A DNA stretch of 64,000 nucleotides from Turritopsis dohrnii (lineage: Eukaryota; Cnidaria; Hydrozoa; Anthoathecata; Oceaniidae), in contig BQMF02000386.1 in NCBI GenBank assembly GCA_027922465.2, positions 186,001-250,000 of the forward strand, given 5' to 3'. Shown one piece after another: positions 28,618 through 38,345 of this stretch (position 1 is the stretch's first letter; every line of letters begins with the position of its first letter). The notes below the pieces were generated by a model. It saw only the letters and a list, made by a program, of their open reading frames with translations. It ran no database searches and had not been told where the DNA came from. A program made the translations under genes and the position numbers.

Positions 28618-30650
28618 TCAATAAAACCACTAATGTGTATTGAGGTACAAGGAGGAAAGGTGACGACGGACATTACATTTAAAGTGTTGAAGATTATAAT
28701 GAGAAGGAAAAACTGACTGGGGTAAAGAATTCCAGAGAGTGAAGGAGCGAGGGATGAAACTTTGTTGGTAAAATGTTTTTGATGATTTTGGGATGCTGAC
28801 AGTGTGATCATGGCAATTAGATGAATATCTTGTGTTTCGCTTGAAAGTTTTTAATGCAGGGATGAGAAAAGAGAGCTCAGTTGAACATTTTCCGTAAAAG
28901 TATTTATAAAAGAGGCAAAGAGATGCCACCGATCTGCGATGGGAGAGTGTGTCAAGTTTAATTGCAAGTTCAACACCAACAGCATTACAGATTCTTTTCT
29001 GAATACGATCTAAAAGATTTAGAGAATCAGAGGGTGCACCACCCCAGATATGGCAACAATACTCAATACAAGGTCGAATAGTAGATTTATAGAGGTAAAG
29101 AATGGCATTAGGGCTGAGGTATGTTCTTGCACGAAGAAGGGAGCCCACCTTCATCGAGGCTGACTTAGCAATTGCCTCAATGTAGGAGTGCCAGGAGAAG
29201 TCCTGTGAAAAAGTGATGCCAAGGAGACAAAAGGAGTTGTTTTCTTCCAACTGGGTGGAGTTGTTTTCTTCCAACTGGGTGCCATTCATGGAAACTGACG
29301 GTAAAAAGGGATCTTTAGTATGATTTACAGATAGAAGTTTGGTTTTTGTGGAATTGAATGTGACCAGCCATTTCCCTCCCCACTCAACTATAGATTGCAG
29401 ATCAAACTCAATTTCGCCTGCCATTTCTACCTGGCTGAACAAATCTGATTTTGGAATACGAGAATAGATGGTTGAATCATCAGCATAGATGGCAAGCTTG
29501 GAAATTATGTCATCAGGCAGATCATTGATGAAAAGAAGAAAAAGGGTTGGGCCAAGGACAGAACCTTGGGGAACTCCTGCATTGATGGAATGTGTCGATG
29601 ATAATTACCAGTCTAAAACCTACGATTACCAAGGAAGGAACAAATGATCTCATAAAGGAGACCCTTAACTCCATATGCAGCAAGCTTTTTCAAAAGGCCA
29701 GTATGCCATACTTTATCAAATGCCTTGGATATGTCAAGAGCAACAGCTCTTGCCTATCCAGATTTATCTAATGCAGTGTAGATTCTATCAGTTATCACTG
29801 TAAGGAGGTCAGCAGTTGAGCGTTGGTAGCGAAAGCCATATTGGGAATCTGAAAAGAGGTTATTAGTTTCATGGTGATTAACAAGAGCATTATTGATAAA
29901 GGCCTCAAAAATTTTACTCATAACTGGTAGGAGACTAATGGGTCTGTAATTTCGTGGATTGGATCAATCACCATAATTTTTAAAGACTGGAATTACAGAG
30001 GCAAACTTCCAAGATGAAGGAAAGCAAGATTCAGCTATGCACTTGTTATATAGTTGAGAAAGTACAGGAGATAGTTCAGGTGCACACTTTTGAAACAGGA
30101 TGACGGAAGATATTTTAGCTGGTGTGATAAGTAGCTATCCAGTACTTTATTAGTCCTCAAGGGAAATTCCGGAACAGCATGGCCAGAGTCATCAAGTGTA
30201 GAGTTAGTACTGAAATTATTAGAGAAGAGTTCAGCTTTATCCTTAGATGATGATAAAACCTCTGGACCATTAAAAATGGGAGGAATGGATGACCTTTTAT
30301 TGTTGGTGACACTTGTAATGATGCGCCAAAAATCTCGAGAGCCAATTTTTTGTGAAGAGATACGATTACGAGTTTCTTGTTGATATGTAGACTTTGCATT
30401 ATTAATGACAGATTTGCAGTGATTTCGTGCTTGGTTGAAAAAAATCTTATTATGAGAAGACTTCTCACGTTGATATTGATGAAAGTAAAGATTTCTGTGA
30501 GCAATTGCTGCAGCACAAGCAGGTGAGAACCAGGGAGAGGAGTGAGGTTTAACACGAAATTTTCTACTGGGGATAAATGCTTCAATACCAGATGTAAGCC
30601 AAGATGTAACTTCCTCTGCACATTTACAAGAATTGCTTAATATTAAAAAA
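28618..30650 (-). pseudogene. 5'-truncated LINE with reverse transcriptase relic
   Basis: From 30650 downward come the endonuclease-RT linker (PSRKFRVKPHSSPWFSPAC), NNKRSSIPP, the RT active-site region AGVPQGSVLGP and YADDSTIYSR (about 29580-29460), then WLVTFNSTKTKLL, GITFSQDFSWHSYI, SVASLCLFYKYFYG and FTLWNSLPQSV. The order is that of Jockey/CR1-type LINE ORF2. Stops and shifts break it. The insertion separates outer virus-like ORFs (28617 and 30656). Confidence 0.85.
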
Positions 30651-30655
30651 AAAAA

Positions 30656-30766
30656 ATGGTAGAGGAAGAAGGATACAATGAACTTAATACGCCAAAAGAA
30701 GGTCAACTAAGTTACTGTTTAAAACAAAGTAACAGATGTTGTAGTTGTTATCAAAAAATAAAATAA
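30656..30766 (+). CDS. Second PKEGQLSY...CCSCYQ virus-like small protein
   Basis: This 36-residue ORF (ATG 30656, TAA 30764) contains PKEGQLSYCLKQSNRCCSCYQ, paralogous to the protein at 10612. It starts within 12 A residues at the LINE edge, so the true start may be lost. It shows that the virus-like layer resumes here. Confidence 0.45.
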   Translation: MVEEEGYNELNTPKEGQLSYCLKQSNRCCSCYQKIK

Positions 30767-30820
30767 TAGTGAAAATAGATGAAAATAAATAGATGAAAAT
30801 AAATAGATGAAAATAAATAG

Positions 30821-30970
30821 ATGAAAATAAAGGAACATCTAATTAATGTCTCTTCCACAATATTTAAAGCCAAGATAGCAGCGGACAACAATAATTCTGA
30901 ATTAAACAAATTGTCAAATTTCGTAAAATTATTATTAGCAGAAATATATGAAGATAATGCCAATAATTGA
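30821..30970 (+). CDS. 49-aa virus-like helical protein
   Basis: ATG 30821 (MKIKEHLINVSS) is the last of four atgaaaataaa repeats. The body is helical (NKLSNFVKLLLAEIYED) and ends at TGA 30968. The next ORF starts 23 bp before this stop in another frame. No family is recognised. Confidence 0.35.
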   Translation: MKIKEHLINVSSTIFKAKIAADNNNSELNKLSNFVKLLLAEIYEDNANN

Positions 30971-31169
30971 TTTATTTCAACAAATACGCAATTTATTTTG
31001 TGGTAATAATAAAGAGACAGTCGATGTTGAAAGTAATTACGACATACAATACGAGAAACAACAAATACGAAAAGAACATGAAAGGTACTGGAAGAAAATA
31101 AACCGTACGATGATCGAAACAAAAAAGAAATCACATACATGGCAAGTTTTATACAGTACAACGTCATAG
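30948..31169 (+). CDS. 73-aa virus-like ORF, probably frameshifted at its end
   Basis: The frame starts MKIMPIIDLFQQIRN and ends SHTWQVLYSTTS. An overlapping open frame (HGKFYTVQRHRELGFVEDTT...) continues to 31263, so a one-base lesion near 31140-31160 probably split one gene. No family is recognised. Confidence 0.35.
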   Translation: MKIMPIIDLFQQIRNLFCGNNKETVDVESNYDIQYEKQQIRKEHERYWKKINRTMIETKKKSHTWQVLYSTTS

Positions 31170-31263
31170 AGAATTAGGATTTGTGGAAGACACTACTGAC
31201 AACAAAGACAACATTGAAAACAACATGGAAAAAGATAAAGTGTTAACCAAATGTCACGTGTGA

Positions 31264-31395
31264 ATGCGGCGATTAAAGAAATGGGAAATAGAACAAAGGC
31301 AACCGTGTGAACCTTGCTATTGTGATTATTGTAATTGTGAAATCAAAAAGAAACTAGGAACTAGCAACTCACAACCCGCTATTGTAATAAGCTAG
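31264..31395 (+). CDS. 43-aa Cys-rich virus-like ORF
   Basis: ATG 31264 overlaps the TGA of the preceding frame. The sequence has CEPCYCDYCNC in the middle, similar in style to the Cys-rich proteins inside Helitron 2. It is too short for family assignment. Confidence 0.35.
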   Translation: MRRLKKWEIEQRQPCEPCYCDYCNCEIKKKLGTSNSQPAIVIS

Positions 31396-31517
31396 CAGCT
31401 GCTTGTAATATATAGTATGTAACGTGCTAATTAAATCCTGAAAATAAAATTGAAACTGTCACTATGACAACCGAACCGATTTGGTTTTATGCTTCAATGA
31501 AAAAATAAGAACTGTAT

Positions 31518-32319
31518 CTATATATTAATAGCCGATTCTCCGTCTGTCTGTTTGTAAGTCACGCAAAATGGTAGATTGAGTTGTGAGCGAAATTATTTCT
31601 TTTTTTGTGTGCGACGTGAGTTCGAAACAAATACATTGCAACCCCAATCGAAGGTGACTTTTTTTTGCTGGTGAATTGATAGACATAACGTTTTGTTTTT
31701 ATTATTATTGTTAGTTTTATATTCCAAGGACTACGTTGGCTTTGAAAACAATACATCAATTAAATGCGAAACTAACTGATTTAACAGTTTGGACAAAAAA
31801 CAACAGTGGCAGAACGTGGCAGCATGTTTGCCAGTGTATCCTAACGTATCCTTGCCTGACTGTCTGAGACGGGTAAACTTTGTTTCGAGCAATCAAAATG
31901 TTTAAAAACAGATAAGTAAAAAAAGAGTATCATGAAACAAAATATTTTTTGCTTTTTTTTTAATTGTTATGCGCTTCAGATCGAACGTTTTTTTATTCAC
32001 TTTATTCATTTAGCACGTGCCTTTTTTCTCTCCTCCCGTGTGATCTTTTTAAGAAGAGAAACCATTTTTGCCTTATGTTTGATAGCACCCATGTTAGAGC
32101 GCGTCACTTCTTTAAAACAAAAGCTAATAAAAAGTTGAAGTTTTCTCTCTCTATTGTTACACTGATAAAAGATTGGTTTTTCCAGAGGTTGTGACTTCGA
32201 ACCTGCTTCTGGTTGAACACAAGTTGTACGAGCCGTGTATAAGGAAATTTGACGTTTATTGATACAGTGATACAGAGCAGGTGGATATGGGCGGCGAGCG
32301 CCGCCGCCTTGCTGGCTAG
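31518..32319 (+). mobile_element. Helitron 4 (family B, non-autonomous, 802 bp)
   Basis: It begins TCTATATATTAATAGCCG and ends with the hairpin region GCCGCC...GGCTAG at 32316-32319, between A (31517) and T (32320). Only about 40 bp of another 5' terminus of the same family follows directly (32321-32362). Helitron 5 is a close inverted relative. No coding capacity. Confidence 0.8.
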
Positions 32320-32362
32320 TTTATATATTAATAGCCGATTCTCTGTTTGTTTGTTTGTTTGT

Positions 32363-32597
32363 AAAACTACCCATTAAACAATCTACTCAAGAACAACATA
32401 GAGAACTTAAAAACAGATATGACAAGAAGATGTTGGAGCTAGAAATTCCTGATCCTTAATCAATCTCTAATGACAAAAAATCAGAAAACGTTACAGAATG
32501 GCCAAATATTACTATTGGTGGTATTTTTGCCTATATTAAAAAAAAAAGAGATTTTGATGCAGATTATATACGCCATTTCGGAGATTGCGACGCCATA
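32363..32597 (+). pseudogene. Fragment of a second SAP-SWIM-YqaJ gene copy
   Basis: The frame LPIKQSTQEQHRELKNRYDK and VTEWPNITIGGIFAYIKKKRDFDADYI resembles residues 60-130 of the following gene (LGCIFAYILKVRDFEIDYV). One stop separates the two parts. It is a short relic of a related copy lying in tandem. Confidence 0.55.
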
Positions 32598-32642
32598 TTG
32601 CAAGTGGGGCAAACAAAACTAAACAGTTTGAAATATTGCAAC

Positions 32643-33610
32643 ATGGCGCTCAGTCGATATGAAGATTTTTTACATCTTGGAATGAATTCTTTAGTAGATT
32701 ATCTTGCAGTTCGAGGTCTGAACACTTCTGGGAGGAAAATAGAGCTTGTTGCTCGTGCATTTTCAGCCGTAGAATTAAAATTACCGATATTAGCATCCGC
32801 AGAAGAACAACAAGCCCAATTAAAGTTGGAATATGAAAAGAATTTAAATGAATTGAAAATTTGTGACCAGTTATCAGTGGAGATATCAAAACGAAATGAT
32901 GACATCACCAAATGGCCCAAAATTGATTTGGGCTGCATATTTGCATACATTCTGAAAGTCAGAGACTTTGAAATTGATTATGTTGGTCGGTACAAAGACC
33001 AGAAAGCCTATTCGTAGTTTGACAGTGGCTTTGTGGATACCATCTTCACTTATGAACCTAAAATAAAGAAAAATCTTGTTTTTTTGTATGCAAAAGTACA
33101 AGCATCATTGACTGTGTCAGATTTTAAAAATGTTTGGGTAGTTGTTCAAAAAGATCCTGTTAACATCCTGTTGTGCTGGTGTAGTTGTATGGCTGGTAGT
33201 AGTAAATCATGCAACCATGCCATTGCTCTGCTATATAAAGTTGATTATGCTTATAAGAAAGGGTATTTAGATCCTTTGTGCACATCTTTACCTTGCAGTT
33301 GGAACAAATCCACCAAACGTGAAATCGAACCAAAAATGATCAAGGACATTGTTATCTGTAAGAAAGTGCGATCTAACTTAGACAAAAATCATGATGCAAA
33401 TAGAGAAGAAAGGAGGGCAAAAGAATTGCAGTCGTTTAATCCTGTCTTGCCAGCTTATGGTGGAGTAACAAATGAATCATTTTCAAATCTTTTGCATAAT
33501 CTAAAAACAGTCTGTCCAGAATCAGTGGTTTTTATGTGTATGCCAATGGAAGATGTTGTTGGCAATAAGTTATCCATTATTGAATGTGCTAACAGCATTA
33601 ATGAAAAGTA
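32643..33610 (+). pseudogene. SAP-SWIM-YqaJ-PHD gene, part 1: SAP and SWIM domains
   Basis: The start MALSRYEDF (ATG 32643) leads into a SAP helix pair (LVDYLAVRGLNTSGRKIELVARAF). TAG 33015-33017 then interrupts the frame just before FDSGFVDTIF. The same frame continues with a SWIM zinc finger, CWCSCMAGSSKSCNHAIALLY (CxCx~8CxH). The frame is open to 33610, where a Helitron interrupts it, and resumes at 34446. Members of this family couple DNA binding (SAP), zinc-dependent SWIM and exonuclease domains in a mobile-element setting. One nonsense change plus two insertions make this copy inactive. Confidence 0.8.
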
Positions 33611-34445
33611 CTAGCCGCCAAGGCGGCGTCGCTCGCCGCCCATGTCCACCTGCTCTGTATCACTGTATCAATAAACGTCAAATTTCCTTATAAACGGCTC
33701 GTAAAACTTGTGTTCAACCAGAAGCATATTCGAAGTCATCTTTTAGCAGTGTAACAATACACTCAAAACGTAGAGAGAGAAAACTTCAACTTTTTATTAG
33801 CTTTTGTTTTAAAAAAGTTACGCGCTCTAACATGGGTGCTATCAAACGTAAGGGGGAAATGGTTTCTCTTCTTAAAAAGATCACACGGGAGGAGAGAAAA
33901 AAAGGCACGTGCTAAATGAATAAAGTGAATAAAAAAAAACGTCCGATCTGATTAAAATAGATTAAAAGAAATCGATTAAAACAAATTAAGACAACTATTA
34001 TGACAAAAGCAAAAAAAAATATTTTGTATCATATACTCTTTTTTTACCTATCGGTTTTTAAACATTTTGATTGCTCGAAAAAATGTTCACCCGTCTCAGA
34101 CAGTCAGGCAAGGATACGTTAGGATACACTGGTAAACCGCACGTTTTGCCACTGCTTTATGTCCAAAACGTTTAATCAGTTAGTTTCAGTTAGTTTGTAT
34201 TTAGTTGATGTATTGTTTTCAAAGCCAAGTCAACGTGGAATATAAAACTAACAATAATGATAAAAACAAAACGTTATTCCTATTAGTTCATCAGCCAAAA
34301 AAAGTCACGTTCGATTGGGGTTGCAATGTATTTGCTTCGAACTCACGTCGCACACAAAAAAAGAAATAATTTCGCTCACAACTCAATCTACCATTTTGCG
34401 TGACTTACAGACAAACAAACAGAGAATCGGCTATTAATATATAGA
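33611..34445 (-). mobile_element. Helitron 5 (family B, 835 bp) inside the YqaJ gene
   Basis: On the minus strand the 5' end TCTATATATTAATAG is at 34445 and the CTAG terminus at 33614-33611. A|T target bases flank it. The sequence is highly similar to Helitron 4 in inverted orientation. The host codon is split, and the reading frame on either side is in register without it. Confidence 0.85.
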
Positions 34446-34780
34446 TAAGGATCTACCTTCAGATGAAAAATTGACAAAGTTCCTGCAAAGCCTGTGTACT
34501 ACTAAAGATAATGCAAAAGCCTTGGAGGAAAAAACGAGAGGCCAGGCAGAAAATCAGCTATGGAGAGAAGCTCGTAAAGGATGCTTAACAGCTTCTGATC
34601 ACCATGCCATTTATACTAAGGTTAATTCACTCATCAAGTCAACTGGCATCATCAAGCCCAAAACAACACCTCTTGTTCATAAAATCATAAACAGGGGTAA
34701 TAGTTTGGATAACGTTAATCCAATCAAATGGGGGAAAGAACACGAAAAAGATGCCCTGAAAATGTTTTATTCAGTTGAAG
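34446..34780 (+). pseudogene. SAP-SWIM-YqaJ-PHD gene, part 2: YqaJ N-terminal region
   Basis: The frame continues from 33610, with EEKTRGQAENQLWREARKG, LTASDHH and IKWGKEHEKDAL, the first helices of a YqaJ nuclease. It ends at the left end of the P-like transposon; the TAG after SVEA is transposon sequence. The 7-bp GTTGAAG at 34774-34780 is the target duplication. Confidence 0.85.
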
Positions 34781-34980
34781 CATAGAAATACGAAAAGAGA
34801 TAGAATAACATCGACTTTAAATCTTTTGTTCTATCCGCGTGTACATAGCAGGTGGCCGTATAGTTGTGCAGCTCTAATTTATTTCAAACGTTTGCGCCGA
34901 ATTTTAAATTCTTTTGTTTTAAACATTTAAACGCCATGTGTCGAAATAACTAAAAACGATAGAATTTGTGGTTTTGAGCG

Positions 34981-36874
34981 ATGCCTTTTCTAAGTCACGA
35001 ACTTCTTTTCACCGACAAACAACACGAGAAAAAACTAACATTCAAGATGGAAGATAGTGAACTTTATGAGGCTATGTTGGAATTTGATGTAGAAGAGGAT
35101 ATTCCTGTTGATCGACTTACGTTAGAGGACTTTAACGAATATGAAACCTGCGAGATTCTTTTACCTGATGATATATCGGCCGAAGATTTAAATGCTTTGG
35201 GAGATATTGATCATCAAGAAAACATAATTGATAGTATTCCAGCCATTCTTTTCTGTGATGAAAAAGATGTAGAAAAGGTTGCGGTTACTTCACAATTTCA
35301 ATGCAGAGTTTGCAAACGAAATTACAAAAGGAAAAAATACTTTGAAAAGCATATAGCCTTGTGCATTTCTTCTACACCTTCAGCAGGAGGAGGTAGGTTT
35401 ATCTGTTTTTATAGTGTCCTTTTCATTTTCTACTTCAGAATAAAAACAAAAGTTCTCTCATTAGATTAGATATAAAAGATATATTTCATGATTTTCAAAC
35501 TCTTTTTTTAGTTTCATCCACTGTAACAATGTCAATGGACAATAATGGCCAATGTCTTGTAAAGAAGCAGAAAAAAGTTGTGTGTAGTGAAGGTAAAATG
35601 TTTACTTTGTTTATGATTTGTTAAGTGTTTTCTCTCCTACTTCATATTCAAATGTGCCATTACAAATTTCTATCATGAATTTAATTTGGTATCCGTTTTT
35701 TTATTTTAATTCTAAAAACGTGTATCTGGCAGAAAAACATGATTCCAACATAATTGTAAATGATTCCTTTTTCATTTTGCTCACTTTAGGTATTATTCAG
35801 GCGTCAGATGAAGAATTGATTACAAATGCACCAATATTTTTACGAAAGTCTCTTCAAGCTGCTGCAGCAGACCCTATCAACAATTTGAGGCTTTCTGATG
35901 CAAAGTCACCTGCTAACCTGGTGAAAGAAATAGCAGAAGAACTACTTGATATATTTAGCCAAAACCAACAGCTGTTGCTTGATCATAGCAGAACTTTCAT
36001 TACCGATGTGGCAAGGATAGTCAAAGATGTTCATTTTAATAAGGCGAAAAGCCGAGAAAATATGTGTTTAAAAATGCTACATTTTATGCAAGACCAAACA
36101 AAAGTTTTAATGTGGCAGAAACTTTTGGAGAACCCAACTAAATATAACAGAACTACATTGTGTAGCATTCACTATTTTGTCTCAACAAACATTCAAATGC
36201 AAATAATTAAATTTGAAAATGAAAGGAAAGCAGAGGCAAGAAAAAAGTCAGTACCGGAATTAAAGCTTTCTGACAGCGAACAACAGGTCCTTTATTATGT
36301 GGCTGGGTACATTGTTTTTACTTTAATTAAAAAATACAGAAAACTTAAAGAATGTGACCCAAAAAATATTGCAGCTGTAGCTTCACTTCAGTTTTTGGAA
36401 ACTTTACAAGTTAAAGGTGACAAAAATTTAAGTGGATATTCCTTTTTGGACTATACAAAGAAGTGGCTTGAGGTGTTGGACCGAGGTGGGTTAGTGAAAG
36501 TGAATGATGACATGTTCATCTTTGTCAGATGTTTCGAAAATGTAGTTCGGGCTTGCTTGAATGTGCAGTTGATTTTGAACTACAAAGGTGAAGACTTACG
36601 GGAAGTAATTTATGAAGAAATCATGAAGAACACCATAATTCGTAGATACTGGGATGCACTTGCAAGGAACTTTCCCAACTCAGACCTTAGCGAGATAATT
36701 AAAGAACAATTAATTCAGAAATGGATTGATGTACGAGCTCATTCCTTTGTCACAACGTATGTGCAAGTTTTGAAGAGGAAGTTGGCGAAAATGAGTAAAA
36801 AAGATAAACAAGAAACTAATGTTAACTTATCAAAGGTTGCTGAACCTGCACTTAGGAAAACTTTATATTGTTAA
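34981..36874 (+). CDS. Second protein of the P-like transposon: C2H2 finger + YVAGYIV domain
   Basis: There are three exons: 34981-35392, 35512-35592 and 35790-36874. All junctions are phase 1 with gt/ag, giving about 525 residues without lesions. The true start may be the ATG at 35047. An acidic N-terminus precedes a C2H2-like finger (QCRVCKRNYKRKKYFEKHIALC). The third exon holds a helical domain with DSEQQVLYYVAGYIVFTLIKKY, similar to the YxAGYxxRK segment in many animal transposon proteins. It has no DDE residues that I can identify. It probably helps DNA binding or transposition; its convergent placement with the transposase supports joint transfer. Confidence 0.7.
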
Positions 36875-37538
36875 TTTTTGTACTGCTGATATTTTCGTTT
36901 GGAGGGGAGAAATTTTTATGAGTTTTGGGTAAATGATCAAAATAATGAAAATTCCCAAATTTTTTTCTGTGGAAACTGACATTTTTTCAACTTCATATAT
37001 AAAGGAATTTTTGTAAAGAGGCAAGTTTTTAGATTAACTAGGGGAGAAGTAAAAAACCATGATAGTGAAACTGCATCAACTTTTATTCTTAATCTAAGGT
37101 TTGCTTTTTCTATAGTGTTTGCAGCTCTTTTGACTTTTTAAAGATTGTTTGAATGTATTTTGCAGTTATCTTGTAGATCTTTGTCGTAGGGTTTATTGTT
37201 GCCTGATTATTTTTTATTATTGTTTGTTATAACCAAATAACATTTAGATATGGTTTATGTTTTGATGATGGTTGTTTTAGATTTGAAATATTCTGTAGTG
37301 TAACGTTGAAAAGCATCACTCCATTATTTCAATCCCCTAATGTAATACGGCAAACCCTCGATAACGCAAACCTCCATAGAACCGACGTAAACTGTTCAAG
37401 CTATCTGGAAGTTTTATGAGAGTGTGCTAGATCAAAAGGGGATGCTGAAATAGTTCGAGTTATTGAAACAGTATTTGTGAATGAGCAAAATATAACGTAA
37501 TAATTGCCAGATACCAAAAGAACACGTCAAAACGAGAC
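36875..37538. other. Spacer inside the P-like transposon
   Basis: 3' untranslated and non-coding DNA downstream of the zinc-finger gene. No ORF or repeat was recognised. Confidence 0.5.
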
Positions 37539-37540
37539 TA

Positions 37541-38038
37541 AAGCCAGTTTTCCACTAGGCGGATTATCCCGCGCGGAGATGAGCGGGTATGGTTCTTTGC
37601 TTGACAAATCCGCTTTTAGCGGTCCGCTGCACGCGGAATCAAAAGTAGGATCAAGTTCAACTTTTCCGCCGCGGAAAAGTCTGCTAACCAATGAAAACAC
37701 GCAAAAACACATTTTACACTTCCACGCCTTTTTAATGGAAACGCCTTTTTAATGGAAATTGAAAACCGACTTTCGAAGCGACCTGACAGGTGGTCATTGT
37801 TATACAGTGGAATCTGTCTAAAGCGGACACCATTGGTGCGCAAAAAAGTGTCCGCTTTAGAGAGGTGTCCCCTTTATAGAGAATGCTTTATAGAGAATGC
37901 ACTCATTCCGTTCCAAAGAAGTGTCCGTCTTATTTAGATGTCTGCTTTAGACCATGTCCGCTTTAGACCGATTCCATTGTATAAACAATGTCCGCTCCGC
38001 TCCGCGCGGAATAAATCCGCCTAGTGGAAAACCGGCTT
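37541..38038. mobile_element. MITE with AAGCCRGTTTTCCACTAGGCGGAT terminal repeats
   Basis: The terminal inverted repeat of about 24 bp plus a GC-rich extension (cgcgcgga) is flanked by TA on both sides (37539-40, 38039-40). A lone end of the same family occurs at about 63590-63606. It is interrupted by a second MITE (37805-37979). It has no coding capacity. Confidence 0.75.
37805..37979. mobile_element. Nested pogo/Tigger-type MITE (175 bp)
   Basis: The terminal repeats CAGTGGAATCTGTCTAAAGCGGACA / CAATGGAATCGGTCTAAAGCGGACA are flanked by TA. The ends resemble pogo/Tigger termini. It lies within another MITE, within the P-like transposon, within the YqaJ gene. Confidence 0.75.
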
Positions 38039-38345
38039 TAAAATGACATTACAGCCAGGACAGAACATATAAAAACGAATTCGGGAAAGGTGTATATTTC
38101 CTTCAAATCACGGAAATATTGTTTCCGTGCAAATGAAATGCGAGATTTCTGGCTTGGATTTGAGAATTGATGAGCTTGCGGGTTTTGAGGACAAGAAAAT
38201 CAACACTTAAGACAAGTGTAAGAACTACAGCATTTTGTTGCCAATAATATTTTTTTAAATATGTAGCTATAAAAATAGCTGTTTTGACAGGATTATAGTC
38301 ACTGTCTGGGACTGTAAACTGATGACACTGGCAGAAGTCTTTGTA

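Noticed and set aside
30751..31167. 138-codon minus-strand ORF
   Set aside because: It is hydrophobic low-complexity antisense to several small plus-strand ORFs.
37504..37937. Short ORFs on both strands near 37.5-37.9 kb
   Set aside because: They fall within two nested MITEs.
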